64,000 nucleotides of DNA from DSCS01 sp035391585 (GCA_964574875.1 CAZNOX010000001.1:124001-188000); one strand, 5' to 3'. Shown: positions 16,273 to 25,235, counted from the stretch's first letter. A program made the numbers and translations. Notes: a model not told the origin generated them from the letters alone.

Positions 16273-16300
16273 TTGCGTCTCCCGCTGTTTCTTCTATAAT
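16273..16300 (+). promoter_or_regulatory. Promoter of tadA, likely leaderless
   Basis: TTGCGT (16273-16278), a 16-nt spacer and TATAAT (16295-16300), then 6 nt to the tadA ATG at 16307. There is no Shine-Dalgarno in the gap. Confidence 0.72.
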
Positions 16301-16306
16301 CCTCTC

Positions 16307-16786
16307 ATGCAGCACGATCCCTTTATGCGCCAGGCTCTGAAGGAGGCTCTGAAAGCCTACGCCGCAGGTGAAGTCCCTGTGGGGGCTGTGGTCGTCTCTT
16401 GCGGAGAGATCATCGGCCGGGGGCATAACCTCCGCGAAGAGAGCCAGGACCCCACCACACATGCCGAGATCATCGCCATCAGGGACGCGGCACACACCCT
16501 GGGGAGCTGGCGGCTTGAAGAGTGCGACCTCTATGTCACCCTGGAGCCCTGTCTCATGTGTGCAGGCGCCATCTCCCTGTCCCGGATCCGTAAGGTCTAC
16601 TTCGGAACCCCTGATCCCAAGGCCGGTGCCCTGGTCACGTGTGTCAGGGCCTACGATTTTCAATGGCTGAACCATATCCCCGAATTTGAAGAAGGCCTTG
16701 GCCGGGCCACGTCCTCGGCCCTGCTCAGCCGTTTTTTTGAACATCTGCGCCGGAGGAAAAAGGCCCTCAACGGCGAATCGAGATAA
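16307..16786 (+). CDS. tadA: tRNA-specific adenosine deaminase
   Basis: Zinc deaminase making inosine at the wobble base of tRNA-Arg(ACG). The 159-residue protein has catalytic HAE (52-54) and the zinc PCLMC motif (C82, C85). I start it at the ATG at 16307 because the family begins a few residues before the FMRQAL helix and a TATAAT lies 6 nt upstream. An earlier in-frame ATG would put the promoter inside the gene. The 3' end overlaps the convergent EamA gene by 20 nt. Confidence 0.95.
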   Translation: MQHDPFMRQALKEALKAYAAGEVPVGAVVVSCGEIIGRGHNLREESQDPTTHAEIIAIRDAAHTLGSWRLEECDLYVTLEPCLMCAGAISLSRIRKVYFGTPDPKAGALVTCVRAYDFQWLNHIPEFEEGLGRATSSALLSRFFEHLRRRKKALNGESR

Positions 16787-17612
16787 GGATTCCCGCCAGG
16801 ATCAAAACGATCCCTCCCCACTGAAGCAGGACAAGACGCTCTCCCAGGATGAGAAAGGCCAGGAGTGTGGCAAAGACAGGTTCCGACAGATAGATGATCC
16901 CTGCCACGGTGGGAGAGATCCTCTTCTGTATGAAAAACTGCATGGCAAAGGGGATGAATGTCCCGAAAACCGTCAGAAAAGCCAGAGCCCCCATGACATC
17001 CCACCGGAGAAAATCCGTCCCCCTGACGATCCCGCCCTGAAACAGGATCATGACCAGGCCCAGGAGGAAGGTGACAGCAAATTGCATGAAGACAAGGGAG
17101 AAGGTGTCATAAAAGCGGCCGTAATAGCTGATCAGGTAGATCTGAAGAGCAAAGATGACCCCGCAGAAGACGGTGAGGATATCTCCCCTGTTCAGGTGAA
17201 GGAGGGCACCCCCGGTGGAGAGGAGATAGATCCCTCCCAGGCTCAGAAGGATGCTCAATGGAATCGTCCGGCTGATTTTTTTCTTCCACCCCAGGTATTC
17301 CAGGATGGGGACGAAGACAATATAGACCGAGGTGATGAAGCCTGAATTGGTGGCTGTGGTGTACTGCAGCCCGATGAGTTGAAGAAACATCGCCGCCCCG
17401 TTGGCCAGGCCGATGAACAGGCCGGCCCTGATCACTTTTCTGTCCAAGGTGATCTGTCTGCCGAAAAGCAGGAAGAGGAGGAGGGCTGAGACAAAGAACC
17501 GGACAAAGAGGATAAAGGCCGGAGAGAAATGGGGCAGGACCACTTTGGAGAAGATAAATGTGCTCCCCCAGAGAAAGGTGATCACAAAGAGAAGCCCTGT
17601 CATCCGCTTCAT
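16767..17612 (-). CDS. EamA/DMT-superfamily transporter
   Basis: A 281-residue inner-membrane protein with about ten hydrophobic segments in two EamA repeats. The opening LLFVITFLWGSTFIFSK and the second-repeat TLLAFLILGERL are diagnostic. The family exports metabolites or amino acids; the substrate is unknown. The ATG at 17612 overlaps the tilS stop by 4 nt (ATGA). It is the last gene of the unit that includes tilS and the YhaM-like exonuclease. Confidence 0.88.
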   Translation of the reverse strand: MKRMTGLLFVITFLWGSTFIFSKVVLPHFSPAFILFVRFFVSALLLFLLFGRQITLDRKVIRAGLFIGLANGAAMFLQLIGLQYTTATNSGFITSVYIVFVPILEYLGWKKKISRTIPLSILLSLGGIYLLSTGGALLHLNRGDILTVFCGVIFALQIYLISYYGRFYDTFSLVFMQFAVTFLLGLVMILFQGGIVRGTDFLRWDVMGALAFLTVFGTFIPFAMQFFIQKRISPTVAGIIYLSEPVFATLLAFLILGERLVLLQWGGIVLILAGILISIRR

Positions 17613-18973
17613 TCTGATTTTTCTCCGTCAGGGTTGAAAAGAGCCCTGATCCTCACATAGGGGCCATGCCCGGGTTCGTTGACCCCTTCTCCCTCGCTCA
17701 CATCCACCACGGCCCAGATGCGCTGGCGATCTGCGATCATGATGAGGTTGTCCCGGGAGACCCGGGGAATCTTCATGTCGTTGAGGTACTTCTTCATCTT
17801 TTTGCGTTTTCCCCCCGCGGGGGTGAACACGTCTCCCCGGAGCCGGGTCCGGGCACAGAGGGATCCGGTGTGACACAGGTCCGCAGGAATCAGATATTCA
17901 TTCTCTCCGATGGAAAAGGGAAACTCCTCTTCGAAACTTATCTCCACAGTGAGATGATAGGAGGGGATCTCTGTCTTCCCCGGCTTCAACTCAAAGCGGT
18001 CCAGAGAAAAAAAGCCTTCGGGAGGTTTAAAGAAAAGACGGTCATAATTGAGGTGAGCCACCCATTTCCGTGACAGGTCCATGCGTTTTCCCGAGACACC
18101 GCGCCGGACCATCTCTTCAAGCAGGGAGAGGTCTTTCCAGGAGAGGGTCAGGCCGAATGTCTTCCCGGCGATCCTTTTGACAAGCATCTTGAGGGCTGCA
18201 GGAGACAACCCCTTCAGCTCAAGGACATATCCGGCCCGGTCTGTCTTGAAGCGTTCCCGTAAAAGCTCTTGAGCATATTCATCGATCAGCGCCTGGCTGT
18301 CTGCAGCGATGGACCGGAACCGCAGCAGAGATTCCCGGTAGCGGGGATTGACCTTTTTCAGCACGGGGAGAGCCTCGTGACGGATAAGATTCCGGTCAAA
18401 TGTCGTCATGGAGTTTGTCTGATCCGTTCTGCAGGTGATCCCGTTCTCTTGAAGCCACGCAAGGATCTCCTCAGTCTCGACGGACAGAAGAGGGCGGATG
18501 ATGTTTCCCCTCATTTCGCGGATCCCCATGATCCCCTCCAGCCCGCATCCCTTCACAAGACGGAAGAGGATCGTCTCGGCCTGGTCGTCCAGAGTATGCG
18601 CCGTGGCGATCTTATCGAATCCCTGTTTCCGGGAGACCTGGTCAAAAACAGCATATCTCACCTGCCTCCCTGTCTCTTCCAGGGACAGCTTCCACAGGAG
18701 AGCCAGGTATTTGATGTTGGCTCTTTCTACAAAAAGCGGGATATGAAGAGAATTGCAAAGGTCACGGCAGAAGGCCTCATCGCCGTCACTCTCGGCTCCT
18801 CTGAGACGGTGGTTCACATGGACAGCGCCGATCCGCCCCAAAGAGAGCTCCTCTCTGAGCCGGACAAGGGCATGAAGAAGGAAGACGGAATCTTTCCCGC
18901 CGGAAAGGGCCACAAGAACGGAATCCCCTGGCCTGAAGAGGCCGTTATCAGTCAAGACCCTTCTGATATCCAT
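17609..18973 (-). CDS. tilS: tRNA(Ile)-lysidine synthase
   Basis: Modifies C34 of tRNA-Ile(CAU) to lysidine, an essential decoding step. The 454-residue protein has the PP-loop SGGKDS (24-29), the HVNHRLRGAESDGDE and ATAHTLDDQAET blocks, and the TilS C-terminal domain (about 350-454). The ATG at 18973 follows the stop of the preceding gene within a few bases (TGATCATG). A GTG two codons upstream is less likely. It is coupled to the EamA gene by an ATGA overlap. Confidence 0.95.
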   Translation of the reverse strand: MDIRRVLTDNGLFRPGDSVLVALSGGKDSVFLLHALVRLREELSLGRIGAVHVNHRLRGAESDGDEAFCRDLCNSLHIPLFVERANIKYLALLWKLSLEETGRQVRYAVFDQVSRKQGFDKIATAHTLDDQAETILFRLVKGCGLEGIMGIREMRGNIIRPLLSVETEEILAWLQENGITCRTDQTNSMTTFDRNLIRHEALPVLKKVNPRYRESLLRFRSIAADSQALIDEYAQELLRERFKTDRAGYVLELKGLSPAALKMLVKRIAGKTFGLTLSWKDLSLLEEMVRRGVSGKRMDLSRKWVAHLNYDRLFFKPPEGFFSLDRFELKPGKTEIPSYHLTVEISFEEEFPFSIGENEYLIPADLCHTGSLCARTRLRGDVFTPAGGKRKKMKKYLNDMKIPRVSRDNLIMIADRQRIWAVVDVSEGEGVNEPGHGPYVRIRALFNPDGEKSE

Positions 18974-18975
18974 GA

Positions 18976-19938
18976 TCACTGGCCCAGAAAGATCTCCACA
19001 TCATTGAACATGCGCTGCCGGCCTGTCCATCTGGCATCGGGAAACTCCTTGATGAGGTCGGAATAGCGTTTCATCTTGGCGTCGATGTTATCCAGAAGAT
19101 GGACAAGATAGGCTTCTATGGTCATGGGGAGGACAGCGGCTCCGTATTCCCGCATCCCGTGATGAGACAGGATGATGTGCTGTAGCGGAAGAGCAACGGA
19201 GGGATCGACCCCCTCCTCTTCGGCTTTCCGCCCCACATACTCGGAACCGATGATGATGTGTCCCATGAGTTTCCCCTGGTCAGTCACATCGATGGATCCC
19301 ATCTGATTATCGTACTCCCATATTTTCCCAATATCGTGGACAAGAATCCCCCCGATGAGAATATCGGCATTGATGAGTCCCGAAGGATAGACCTCCAGAA
19401 GCTTCTGTCCCAGACGGGCGATGAAGAGGGTGTGTTCCAGAAGCCCGGAGAGATAGTTGTGGTGATATGTCTTGGCGGCAGGGGCATCAAAAAAGAGTTC
19501 CCTGACCTCGTCATCGAAAAGAGCTCTGAGCAGACGGCCGGTCTCTTCATCGTTGATATGGAGCAGAAGTTCGTCAAACTCTTTGATCATCTCCTCGCGG
19601 TTCAGGGGGGAGCGGGGAAGAAAGTTTCTGTAATCGGCCCCGTCCAGAATATCCATACGGTCGATGCGCAGCTGGAGACTGCCGTTGAACTCATCCACAG
19701 TCCCGTCAGTGGAGACCACCAGTCCTTTTTTTCCCAGAAGGAGTTCATAGACCCGGGGAAAGACAGCGGCCCATCGCGCACTGTTCCATATTTTCCCGGA
19801 GAGGTTCTCCTCGCCCCGTGTGAGAGTCAGATCGATATAAGTGTTTCCGTTACGGTCCAGACGCTCATTCGCTCCTGTGACAAGCGCCTCCACCGTCACC
19901 CTCTGCCCCTTTTCTAATTTTGAAAAATCACTTGTCAT
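18976..19938 (-). CDS. YhaM-like 3'-5' exoribonuclease (OB fold + HD domain)
   Basis: A 320-residue protein with an N-terminal OB-type nucleic-acid-binding domain (about 8-110) and a C-terminal HD phosphohydrolase domain (about 150-300). Metal ligands are visible as HHNYLSGLLEHT, VHDIGK and ILSHHG. The architecture matches YhaM/CBF1-type RNases. The ATG at 19938 has GAGGAGGG four bases upstream; an upstream in-frame ATG lacks support. It lies 50 nt after the GNAT-HAD gene and just before tilS. Confidence 0.85.
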   Translation of the reverse strand: MTSDFSKLEKGQRVTVEALVTGANERLDRNGNTYIDLTLTRGEENLSGKIWNSARWAAVFPRVYELLLGKKGLVVSTDGTVDEFNGSLQLRIDRMDILDGADYRNFLPRSPLNREEMIKEFDELLLHINDEETGRLLRALFDDEVRELFFDAPAAKTYHHNYLSGLLEHTLFIARLGQKLLEVYPSGLINADILIGGILVHDIGKIWEYDNQMGSIDVTDQGKLMGHIIIGSEYVGRKAEEEGVDPSVALPLQHIILSHHGMREYGAAVLPMTIEAYLVHLLDNIDAKMKRYSDLIKEFPDARWTGRQRMFNDVEIFLGQ

Positions 19939-19988
19939 AGATCCCTCCTCAAAGGATAGTTTACCACATTCTCCCCCCGGGGGCAATA

Positions 19989-21212
19989 TCAGGAGACAAG
20001 GCCGTTCTTGTCCAGGAGGTGGGCCGCCACATCTTCAGGCGCTGCGAAGAGGGCATCCGGATCCTCTGAAACAAGTTCCGCTTCTGTCCGAAAACCCCAT
20101 AAGGCTGCTCCTGAAAAGAGGCGGCAGGCTTTGGCTGCGCGGATATCGATCTCTGAATCCCCCAGGAAGAGGGTCTGACCGGGGTCAGCGCCGAGAAGAC
20201 GAAGGACATGGCCTGTGAGCAGGGGATCGGGTTTCACCAGGCCCTCGTCCCGGACACCCCTGATTACCCGGAACGGGATGCCGGGGAAAAACCTTTTCAC
20301 GCATTTGGCTGTAAACTCATGCGGTTTGTTGGAGAGGACCCCCATGATGAACCCGGCCTCTCTGATCCGCTCCAGAAGTTCCGGGATTCCGTCATAGGGA
20401 CGCGTCTTCCGGTCCCAGTTTTCACTGTAGGCCTTGTTGAAAAGAGTGATGAGCGCTGCTCTCTCTTCGGGCTGAAGAGGTTTGCCCGCTGCTTTCTCCA
20501 GGAGCACTTCCAGCCCCCGGCCCACCATGAGGCGCACCTCTTTCGTGGTGAAGGGGTCTTTCTGGGATGGCCCCGCAGCGCTGTTCACAGCATCCGTAAT
20601 ATCTCCCAAAGTATCCAGAAGAGTCCCGTCCAGATCGAAGATCACCGCTTTCCCCGGTTTTTCATCGCTCCTGTAGATCACATAGAGGAGATAAGGGACA
20701 TCGCAGGCCCCCTGCTCTTCTTTCTGTTTGTCGCCGGGCGTGTAGAGGCCCTGTCCCAGGCAGACCCCTCCACATTTCTCCTGCATGCGGATGGATGCTG
20801 TGTTGCTGATATTGGGAGTCGCTTTCACTCCCCTGGCTTCTGTGTGAGAAAAAATATAGGCTGTGAGGCTTTTTTTGATCTCTGTGCCGTATCCTTCTCC
20901 CCAAAACCGGGGGAGCAGTTTCACATCAGTCTCGCTCAGCCCCTCTTCATCGGGAAGGGACATGAAACACTCTCCTGCAGGACGGTTATCGGCCGCCAGG
21001 CGGATGAGAAGAGGCCGGCCGAAGATGCTCTTTTTTCCGTTCTCTTCACTGATGCGCCTGGCCGTCTGCTCTTCATCGCACACCAGCCCCCGGGGGAAAC
21101 CCACATGAGCCATAACACGGCTGTCACGCCAAAGGGTTATGAAAAAGGAGGCGTCGCCCGGCAGCGGCGCCTCCACTGACAACCTTTCCGTTCTCATGAT
21201 CACTTGATTCAA
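19989..21212 (-). CDS. Fused GNAT acetyltransferase and HAD phosphatase (phosphoglycolate phosphatase-like)
   Basis: About 407 residues. Residues 1-182 form a RimJ/RimL-type GNAT domain: RFWGEGYGTE acetyl-CoA loop, and NTASIRMQEKCGG near its end. Residues 189-407 form a HAD domain with DLDGT (193-197), VLSNKP, K-P-D and FLGDSEIDI motifs like Gph phosphatases. The reading frame is open through the junction with no sign of a missed stop. I choose TTG at 21212, which has AGGAGG 7 nt upstream, over the ATG at 21197 that lacks one. It lies 11 nt after pckA. The fusion is unusual and its substrate is unknown. Confidence 0.82.
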   Translation of the reverse strand: MNQVIMRTERLSVEAPLPGDASFFITLWRDSRVMAHVGFPRGLVCDEEQTARRISEENGKKSIFGRPLLIRLAADNRPAGECFMSLPDEEGLSETDVKLLPRFWGEGYGTEIKKSLTAYIFSHTEARGVKATPNISNTASIRMQEKCGGVCLGQGLYTPGDKQKEEQGACDVPYLLYVIYRSDEKPGKAVIFDLDGTLLDTLGDITDAVNSAAGPSQKDPFTTKEVRLMVGRGLEVLLEKAAGKPLQPEERAALITLFNKAYSENWDRKTRPYDGIPELLERIREAGFIMGVLSNKPHEFTAKCVKRFFPGIPFRVIRGVRDEGLVKPDPLLTGHVLRLLGADPGQTLFLGDSEIDIRAAKACRLFSGAALWGFRTEAELVSEDPDALFAAPEDVAAHLLDKNGLVS

Positions 21213-21223
21213 ATACGCTCCTC

Positions 21224-22867
21224 CTATTTTCCGGGGCACTGGGCGGCCACTGCTGGGTCGATCTCCTGTCCGCCGTAAGCTTTGTCGAAATGGGCTTTGA
21301 ACTTCCCGGCCAGAAGAGCTGCTGTCTCGTCATACTTCCGTTTGTCACTCCATGTGTTTTTCGGATCCAGGATCGTGTGGGGAACGAGCGGGCATGTGCA
21401 GGGGATACTCAGATGAAACAAGGGATTCTCCTGATACTCCACATTGTCCAGGGCCCCTGTCAGAGCGGCATTGACCATGGCCCGTGTCATCTTCAAATCG
21501 ATGCGTTTCCCGGTTCCGAACGATCCTCCCGTCCACCCTGTATTCACCAGAAAGACACGTGTGTTGTGTTCTTCCATCTTTTTTCCGAGCATAGAGGCAT
21601 AGACATGGGGACGGGCGGGCATAAAGGGCTGCCCGAAAAACCGTGAAAAGGTGGCTTCGGGCTCCACCACGCCGGTCTCGGTCCCGGCAAGCTTGCTTGT
21701 ATACCCCATAAGAAACCAGAGCATGGCCTGCTGTTTATCCAGCCGGGAGACAGGAGGCAGCACTCCGTAAGCATCCGCTGTCAAAAAGAGGATGGTGGAC
21801 GGATGCCCGCCCACGGACGATTCTTTGATATTGGTCAGATAGCGCAACGGATAGGAGGCTCTTGAGTTGGGTGTGAGACGTTCATCATCGTAATCAAAAA
21901 GGCCGTCGGGGTAGATCATGGCATTTTCCACGATGGCCCCGTGTTTCAGATAGTCATCAGCGTGGTTGACTGCCTGGTAGATCTCGGGCTCCTTCTCTTT
22001 ATTGATATTGATCATCTTGGCATAACACCCGTATTCAAAATTCGCGATCCCTTCCCGGCTCCATCCGTGTTCATCGTCTCCCAGCAGTGCCCTGGAAGGG
22101 TCTGCAGACAAGGTGGTCTTGCCTGTTCCGGAGAGTCCCAGAAGAAGAGCGGTCTCTCCCCCTGTCCCTTCATTGGCGGAACAGTGAAGCGGCAGGATCC
22201 CTTCAAGGGGAAGGTAGTAGTTCATCACGGTGAAGATCATCTTTTTGATGCTTCCCATGTAGGCCGAACCCATAATGATCCCCAATCTTCTCTCAAAATC
22301 CATGGCCACGATCATCGTTGAAGGTGACCCGTCAGGCAGAGTTCTCAGACGTCCGGCATATTTCTGCGGATCCAGTTTGTCATAAGGCAGAGCCAGGAGA
22401 GTATACCCTTTGTTGAAAAAGACGCTCTTTTCCATATCCCCGGGAACAGGACGGAACATGTTATCTGTAAAGAGCGCAGAAAGGGCGTTATCCGTAATCG
22501 TCTTCACAGGCAGCGCATAACGGCTGTCGGCGCCCACCACCCGTTCAGTGATGTAGATCTCCTCTTTTTCCCTGAGGGCCGAACAAGCATCTTCAAAGAT
22601 CAGCTCGAATGTCTCAGGGTCCAGGGGAAGGTTATTGGGAGAAGTCCAGTCGATGTTCTCCTCCACGGAAGGATGTCTGACGATGACAGTATCTTTGGGG
22701 CTCCGGCCTGTGGATTCCGGGGGTGTCCAGGTGGCCAGGCAGCCGGAAGCCGCCACAAGAGCTTCTCCCTTTTCCACAGCACGCCTGATCATGGTCTCTC
22801 TGTCCGGATTCACAAGACTCGTCTTCTGTTCGTCGATCGCTTTTCCCAACTGGGCTTTCCAATCCAT
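21224..22867 (-). CDS. pckA: Phosphoenolpyruvate carboxykinase (ATP)
   Basis: Interconverts oxaloacetate and PEP with ATP/ADP, for gluconeogenesis or for fermentative CO2 fixation. The 547-residue length is typical. The P-loop GLSGTGKTT (244-252), GDDEH metal site (263-267), RSPKD (55-59) and VVGAD blocks are all present. The ATG at 22867 has AAGGAGG 8 nt upstream. Longer in-frame extensions upstream are not supported. A TTGATT/GACAAT promoter precedes it. Confidence 0.97.
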   Translation of the reverse strand: MDWKAQLGKAIDEQKTSLVNPDRETMIRRAVEKGEALVAASGCLATWTPPESTGRSPKDTVIVRHPSVEENIDWTSPNNLPLDPETFELIFEDACSALREKEEIYITERVVGADSRYALPVKTITDNALSALFTDNMFRPVPGDMEKSVFFNKGYTLLALPYDKLDPQKYAGRLRTLPDGSPSTMIVAMDFERRLGIIMGSAYMGSIKKMIFTVMNYYLPLEGILPLHCSANEGTGGETALLLGLSGTGKTTLSADPSRALLGDDEHGWSREGIANFEYGCYAKMININKEKEPEIYQAVNHADDYLKHGAIVENAMIYPDGLFDYDDERLTPNSRASYPLRYLTNIKESSVGGHPSTILFLTADAYGVLPPVSRLDKQQAMLWFLMGYTSKLAGTETGVVEPEATFSRFFGQPFMPARPHVYASMLGKKMEEHNTRVFLVNTGWTGGSFGTGKRIDLKMTRAMVNAALTGALDNVEYQENPLFHLSIPCTCPLVPHTILDPKNTWSDKRKYDETAALLAGKFKAHFDKAYGGQEIDPAVAAQCPGK

Positions 22868-22919
22868 GGCAATGGCCTCCTTGATAAAGATGAAAGATGA
22901 ATCACACCTGCACATCACG

Positions 22920-22947
22920 ATTGTCGCATAAAGAAAGGAAAAATCAA
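22920..22947 (-). promoter_or_regulatory. Probable pckA promoter
   Basis: TTGATT (22947-22942), a 16-nt spacer and GACAAT (22925-22920) on the minus strand, about 52 nt before the pckA ATG. Moderate match. The rest of the 22868-23107 interval shows only weak imperfect inverted repeats. Confidence 0.45.
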
Positions 22948-23107
22948 GAGACAATCACCTGGAGGAAGAGCCTTTGGAAAAAATCACATGCTCTCCCAAA
23001 AGAAAGTTCACGCCTCCAGAGAATCGTCTTTGTGTCGCGTTCCTTTTCCATAACGCAACCACCCTGAAGAGGCCACAGCATGATCTTTTTTCAAGGGAAA
23101 AAGCATA

Positions 23108-24058
23108 TCAGAGAGCGCGCGCCAGGTGAGCGAGGATCCAGGCTCCCGGGTGGAGAAGGCCGTTGGGAAAGCGATAGTCCGGATGATGCAGCGGCGGCTG
23201 TGTCTCCCCGCTTCCCATCCCCACCATAAGCGCAGGGGCTTTTTTGGAAAACCAGCCGAAATCCTCTGACCAGGGGAAGGGCTCTCCGGGAGAAAGGAGA
23301 GAGAATCCTGCAGAGGCCAGGGACTCCCCGGCCCTTCGGGCCATGGCAGGGTGATTGTCCACAGCGGGGAAAAACTCCTGCCACCGGAAAGTCACNNNNN
23401 NNNNNNNNNNNNNNNNNNNNNNNNNNNNNNNNNNNNNNNNNNNNNNNNNNNNNNNNNNNNNNNNNNNNNNNNNNNNNNNNNNNNNNNNNNNNNNNGCAAG
23501 AAGAAGAGCGGGATTCTGCGCCTTGTGGGGTTCTGAAGCATGAGAGGTCTTTCCTGTGATACGAAGGGATAACCCCACGGAACCCTGGGCGAAGCTCCCC
23601 TCTTTCACAAGGACGCTTCCCAGGGGATATCCCGGAATATTGTGAAATCCCAACACGCTCCGGTATGTGATCTTCAGATGGGCCATATCCTCCATGGCCC
23701 TGAAGGCCCCCTCACCGGTCTCCTCCTCTCCCTGAAAGAGAAAAAGAAAGCGGCGTTTGTCTCCTGCCAGGAGAGAGGCCGCAGTAAGAAGGAGAACGGC
23801 ATGTCCGTCGTGTCCGCACAGATGGGCGGCTTTATTTCCGGATACCGAAACGGCATCCATATCACTTCGGATCAAAAGAGTGTCGTCCCCTTCTCCTGTC
23901 ACACAGACAAAAGTGTATCCTGACAAAGGGATGATATCCGCGTCGGGACGGACTCTCCGCATGGCTTCACGGAGAAGGGCCGATGTCTGTTTTTCTCTCC
24001 CGGAGCGTTCCGGAACCCCATGCAGCTCCTGCCACAGGGAAAGAGGGTCGAAAACCAC
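23108..24058 (-). CDS. M20-family amidohydrolase/peptidase interrupted by an assembly gap
   Basis: Zinc amidohydrolase of the HipO/AbgB type. The N-terminal part reads LLIRSDMDAV, then CGHDGHAV and QGEEETGEGA (metal ligands and catalytic Glu), and runs into the dimerisation domain at GKTSHASEP. A block of 100 N (23396-23495) follows, then a C-terminal piece with WSEDFGWF and the HHPDYRFP zinc ligand. Only about 282 residues are readable. Family length is about 380-400, so roughly 100 residues, not 33, are probably missing. The substrate (N-acyl amino acid or dipeptide) is unknown. Confidence 0.82.
   Translation of the reverse strand: MVFDPLSLWQELHGVPERSGREKQTSALLREAMRRVRPDADIIPLSGYTFVCVTGEGDDTLLIRSDMDAVSVSGNKAAHLCGHDGHAVLLLTAASLLAGDKRRFLFLFQGEEETGEGAFRAMEDMAHLKITYRSVLGFHNIPGYPLGSVLVKEGSFAQGSVGLSLRITGKTSHASEPHKAQNPALLLXXXXXXXXXXXXXXXXXXXXXXXXXXXXXXXXXXVTFRWQEFFPAVDNHPAMARRAGESLASAGFSLLSPGEPFPWSEDFGWFSKKAPALMVGMGSGETQPPLHHPDYRFPNGLLHPGAWILAHLARAL
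23396..23495. other. Assembly gap of 100 N
   Basis: Exactly 100 ambiguous bases inside the M20 gene. This looks like a scaffolding placeholder of fixed size, so the true distance is unknown. Confidence 0.97.
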
Positions 24059-24089
24059 GCTTCACCTCACTTCCGCGGTCTGTCCGTTG

Positions 24090-24119
24090 AGCCGCTGTCC
24101 CACTCGGGGGACAGCGGCT
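24090..24119. terminator. Strong hairpin between the barrel gene and the M20 gene
   Basis: Perfect 12-bp stem (24090-24101 with 24108-24119) and 6-nt loop. A T run follows on the plus side only. On the minus strand, where both neighbours are coded, no U tract follows. It may still mark the 3' end of the barrel-protein mRNA. Confidence 0.55.
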
Positions 24120-24132
24120 TTTTCGTCAGAGA

Positions 24133-25113
24133 TCAGATTTGAAAAGGATAAGTCACTTTAAAAGAAAACTTCACAAAACGCTCAGGATCAATGGGTTCCA
24201 GCGGCCATTCCCCGGAGAGGGGTTCAGGGGCCTTATCCAGGGCCCAGCTGCTGTAGACGGGGATCTCCAATTTTCCGGTGAAAGAGATATTGTATTTCCA
24301 ATGCCAGGTGGCATAGGGAATCAGGTCCAGAGCCTTGATCCCTGCAAAATAGTAGGGAAGGCCGCCGTCGTTATCACGGACTTCTGTCTCTCCGAAGGAG
24401 ACGTATCGGAGAGCCACATGGCCGTAGAGATTATCCCCGAGCCGTTTTGTCCCTTTGACTTTAAAAAGAAAGATATTCCCGTAATCATAAGTGTTATTGA
24501 GAGAATCACTGTCGTAGGATCCCCGCAGGACATAACCCAGATCACCGGACAGGGTCATAAAGGAGAGTTTTTTCCGTCCCCAGAGATGAAGCCCCACATC
24601 AAGGCTTCCGCTTCCCAGGGGGATCTCATCATCGCCCACTTCCATCTTTCCCGTGGGAAGTTTCACATAGAGTCCGGTCACGGTGAGAACAGTTCCCATC
24701 TTTCGCAGATAATCAGCTCCGACTGTGATATCGCCCAATCCGGTCTTCTTAAAGGTGGTCCCGTCCAGGAGCTCCACAGACCGGCTGGTGACGGGAAGCA
24801 TGAGCTTTCCCGTGAGGTACTGAGGCGTGCTTCCGAAAAAGGCCACCGGTTTCCCGTAGGAGAGCGGGATATTGAAGTTTTTCAGATATTTGCTGATCTT
24901 CATCTCCCCGGACACATCGGCTGCAGGCATATCCGGAACGGCCTCCGTCTCTGCATCATCCTCCATGGTATCCATCTCCATGGCATCCACCACAGAGAGG
25001 TCGAAAAGGACATCTTCATCTCCGTGTGTATGGCCCGGTTCGATATATTGCCCCAGGGCAAAGGGTATAAAAACAAACGCTGTCAACACGATGAGCAAAC
25101 AGAATCTTTTCAT
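24133..25113 (-). CDS. Exported, probable outer-membrane beta-barrel protein
   Basis: About 326 residues. It has a signal peptide (1-21), a short acidic Asp/Glu/Met-rich linker (about 30-65), then a region of alternating strands with glycine/aromatic turns that ends in a hydrophobic aromatic strand (KVTYPFQI). The LLDGTTFKKTGLGDI and YVKLPTG features recall transporter-like barrels of the phenol-degradation MetA type, but I cannot name the family. The ATG at 25113 begins a clean signal peptide. A TATAAT box (25136-25141, minus) lies 22 nt upstream. It is divergent from the ECF gene. Confidence 0.6.
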   Translation of the reverse strand: MKRFCLLIVLTAFVFIPFALGQYIEPGHTHGDEDVLFDLSVVDAMEMDTMEDDAETEAVPDMPAADVSGEMKISKYLKNFNIPLSYGKPVAFFGSTPQYLTGKLMLPVTSRSVELLDGTTFKKTGLGDITVGADYLRKMGTVLTVTGLYVKLPTGKMEVGDDEIPLGSGSLDVGLHLWGRKKLSFMTLSGDLGYVLRGSYDSDSLNNTYDYGNIFLFKVKGTKRLGDNLYGHVALRYVSFGETEVRDNDGGLPYYFAGIKALDLIPYATWHWKYNISFTGKLEIPVYSSWALDKAPEPLSGEWPLEPIDPERFVKFSFKVTYPFQI

Positions 25114-25135
25114 GGTTGTCCCCCTTTTTTTTCTT

Positions 25136-25141
25136 ATTATA
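25136..25141 (-). promoter_or_regulatory. -10 box of the barrel-protein gene
   Basis: TATAAT on the minus strand, 22 nt before the ATG at 25113. No good -35 was found. Confidence 0.5.
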
Positions 25142-25203
25142 GCATGAACAATTTTTTGTCCAGAAAAAAAAGCGCTCTTCTCCATGAGACCCTCATTATT
25201 TTC

Positions 25204-25235
25204 AGAGGGCTCCGGGAGAGACCCGGATTCCCTCT
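25204..25235. other. Two-tier hairpin in the divergent barrel/ECF promoter region
   Basis: AGAGGG and CCGGG pair with CCCGG and CCCTCT around an AGAGA loop, with a small internal loop. It lies upstream of both -10 boxes, so it is probably not in either mRNA. It may be an operator or an old terminator. Confidence 0.35.

Noticed and set aside
20208..21179. Long plus-strand open frame (323 codons) opposite the GNAT-HAD gene.
   Set aside because: Antisense shadow of clearly conserved HAD and GNAT motifs.
23008..23106. A 32-codon open frame on the minus strand starting one base after the M20 stop (TGATATG).
   Set aside because: No Shine-Dalgarno of its own, no recognisable composition, and length is within chance expectation.
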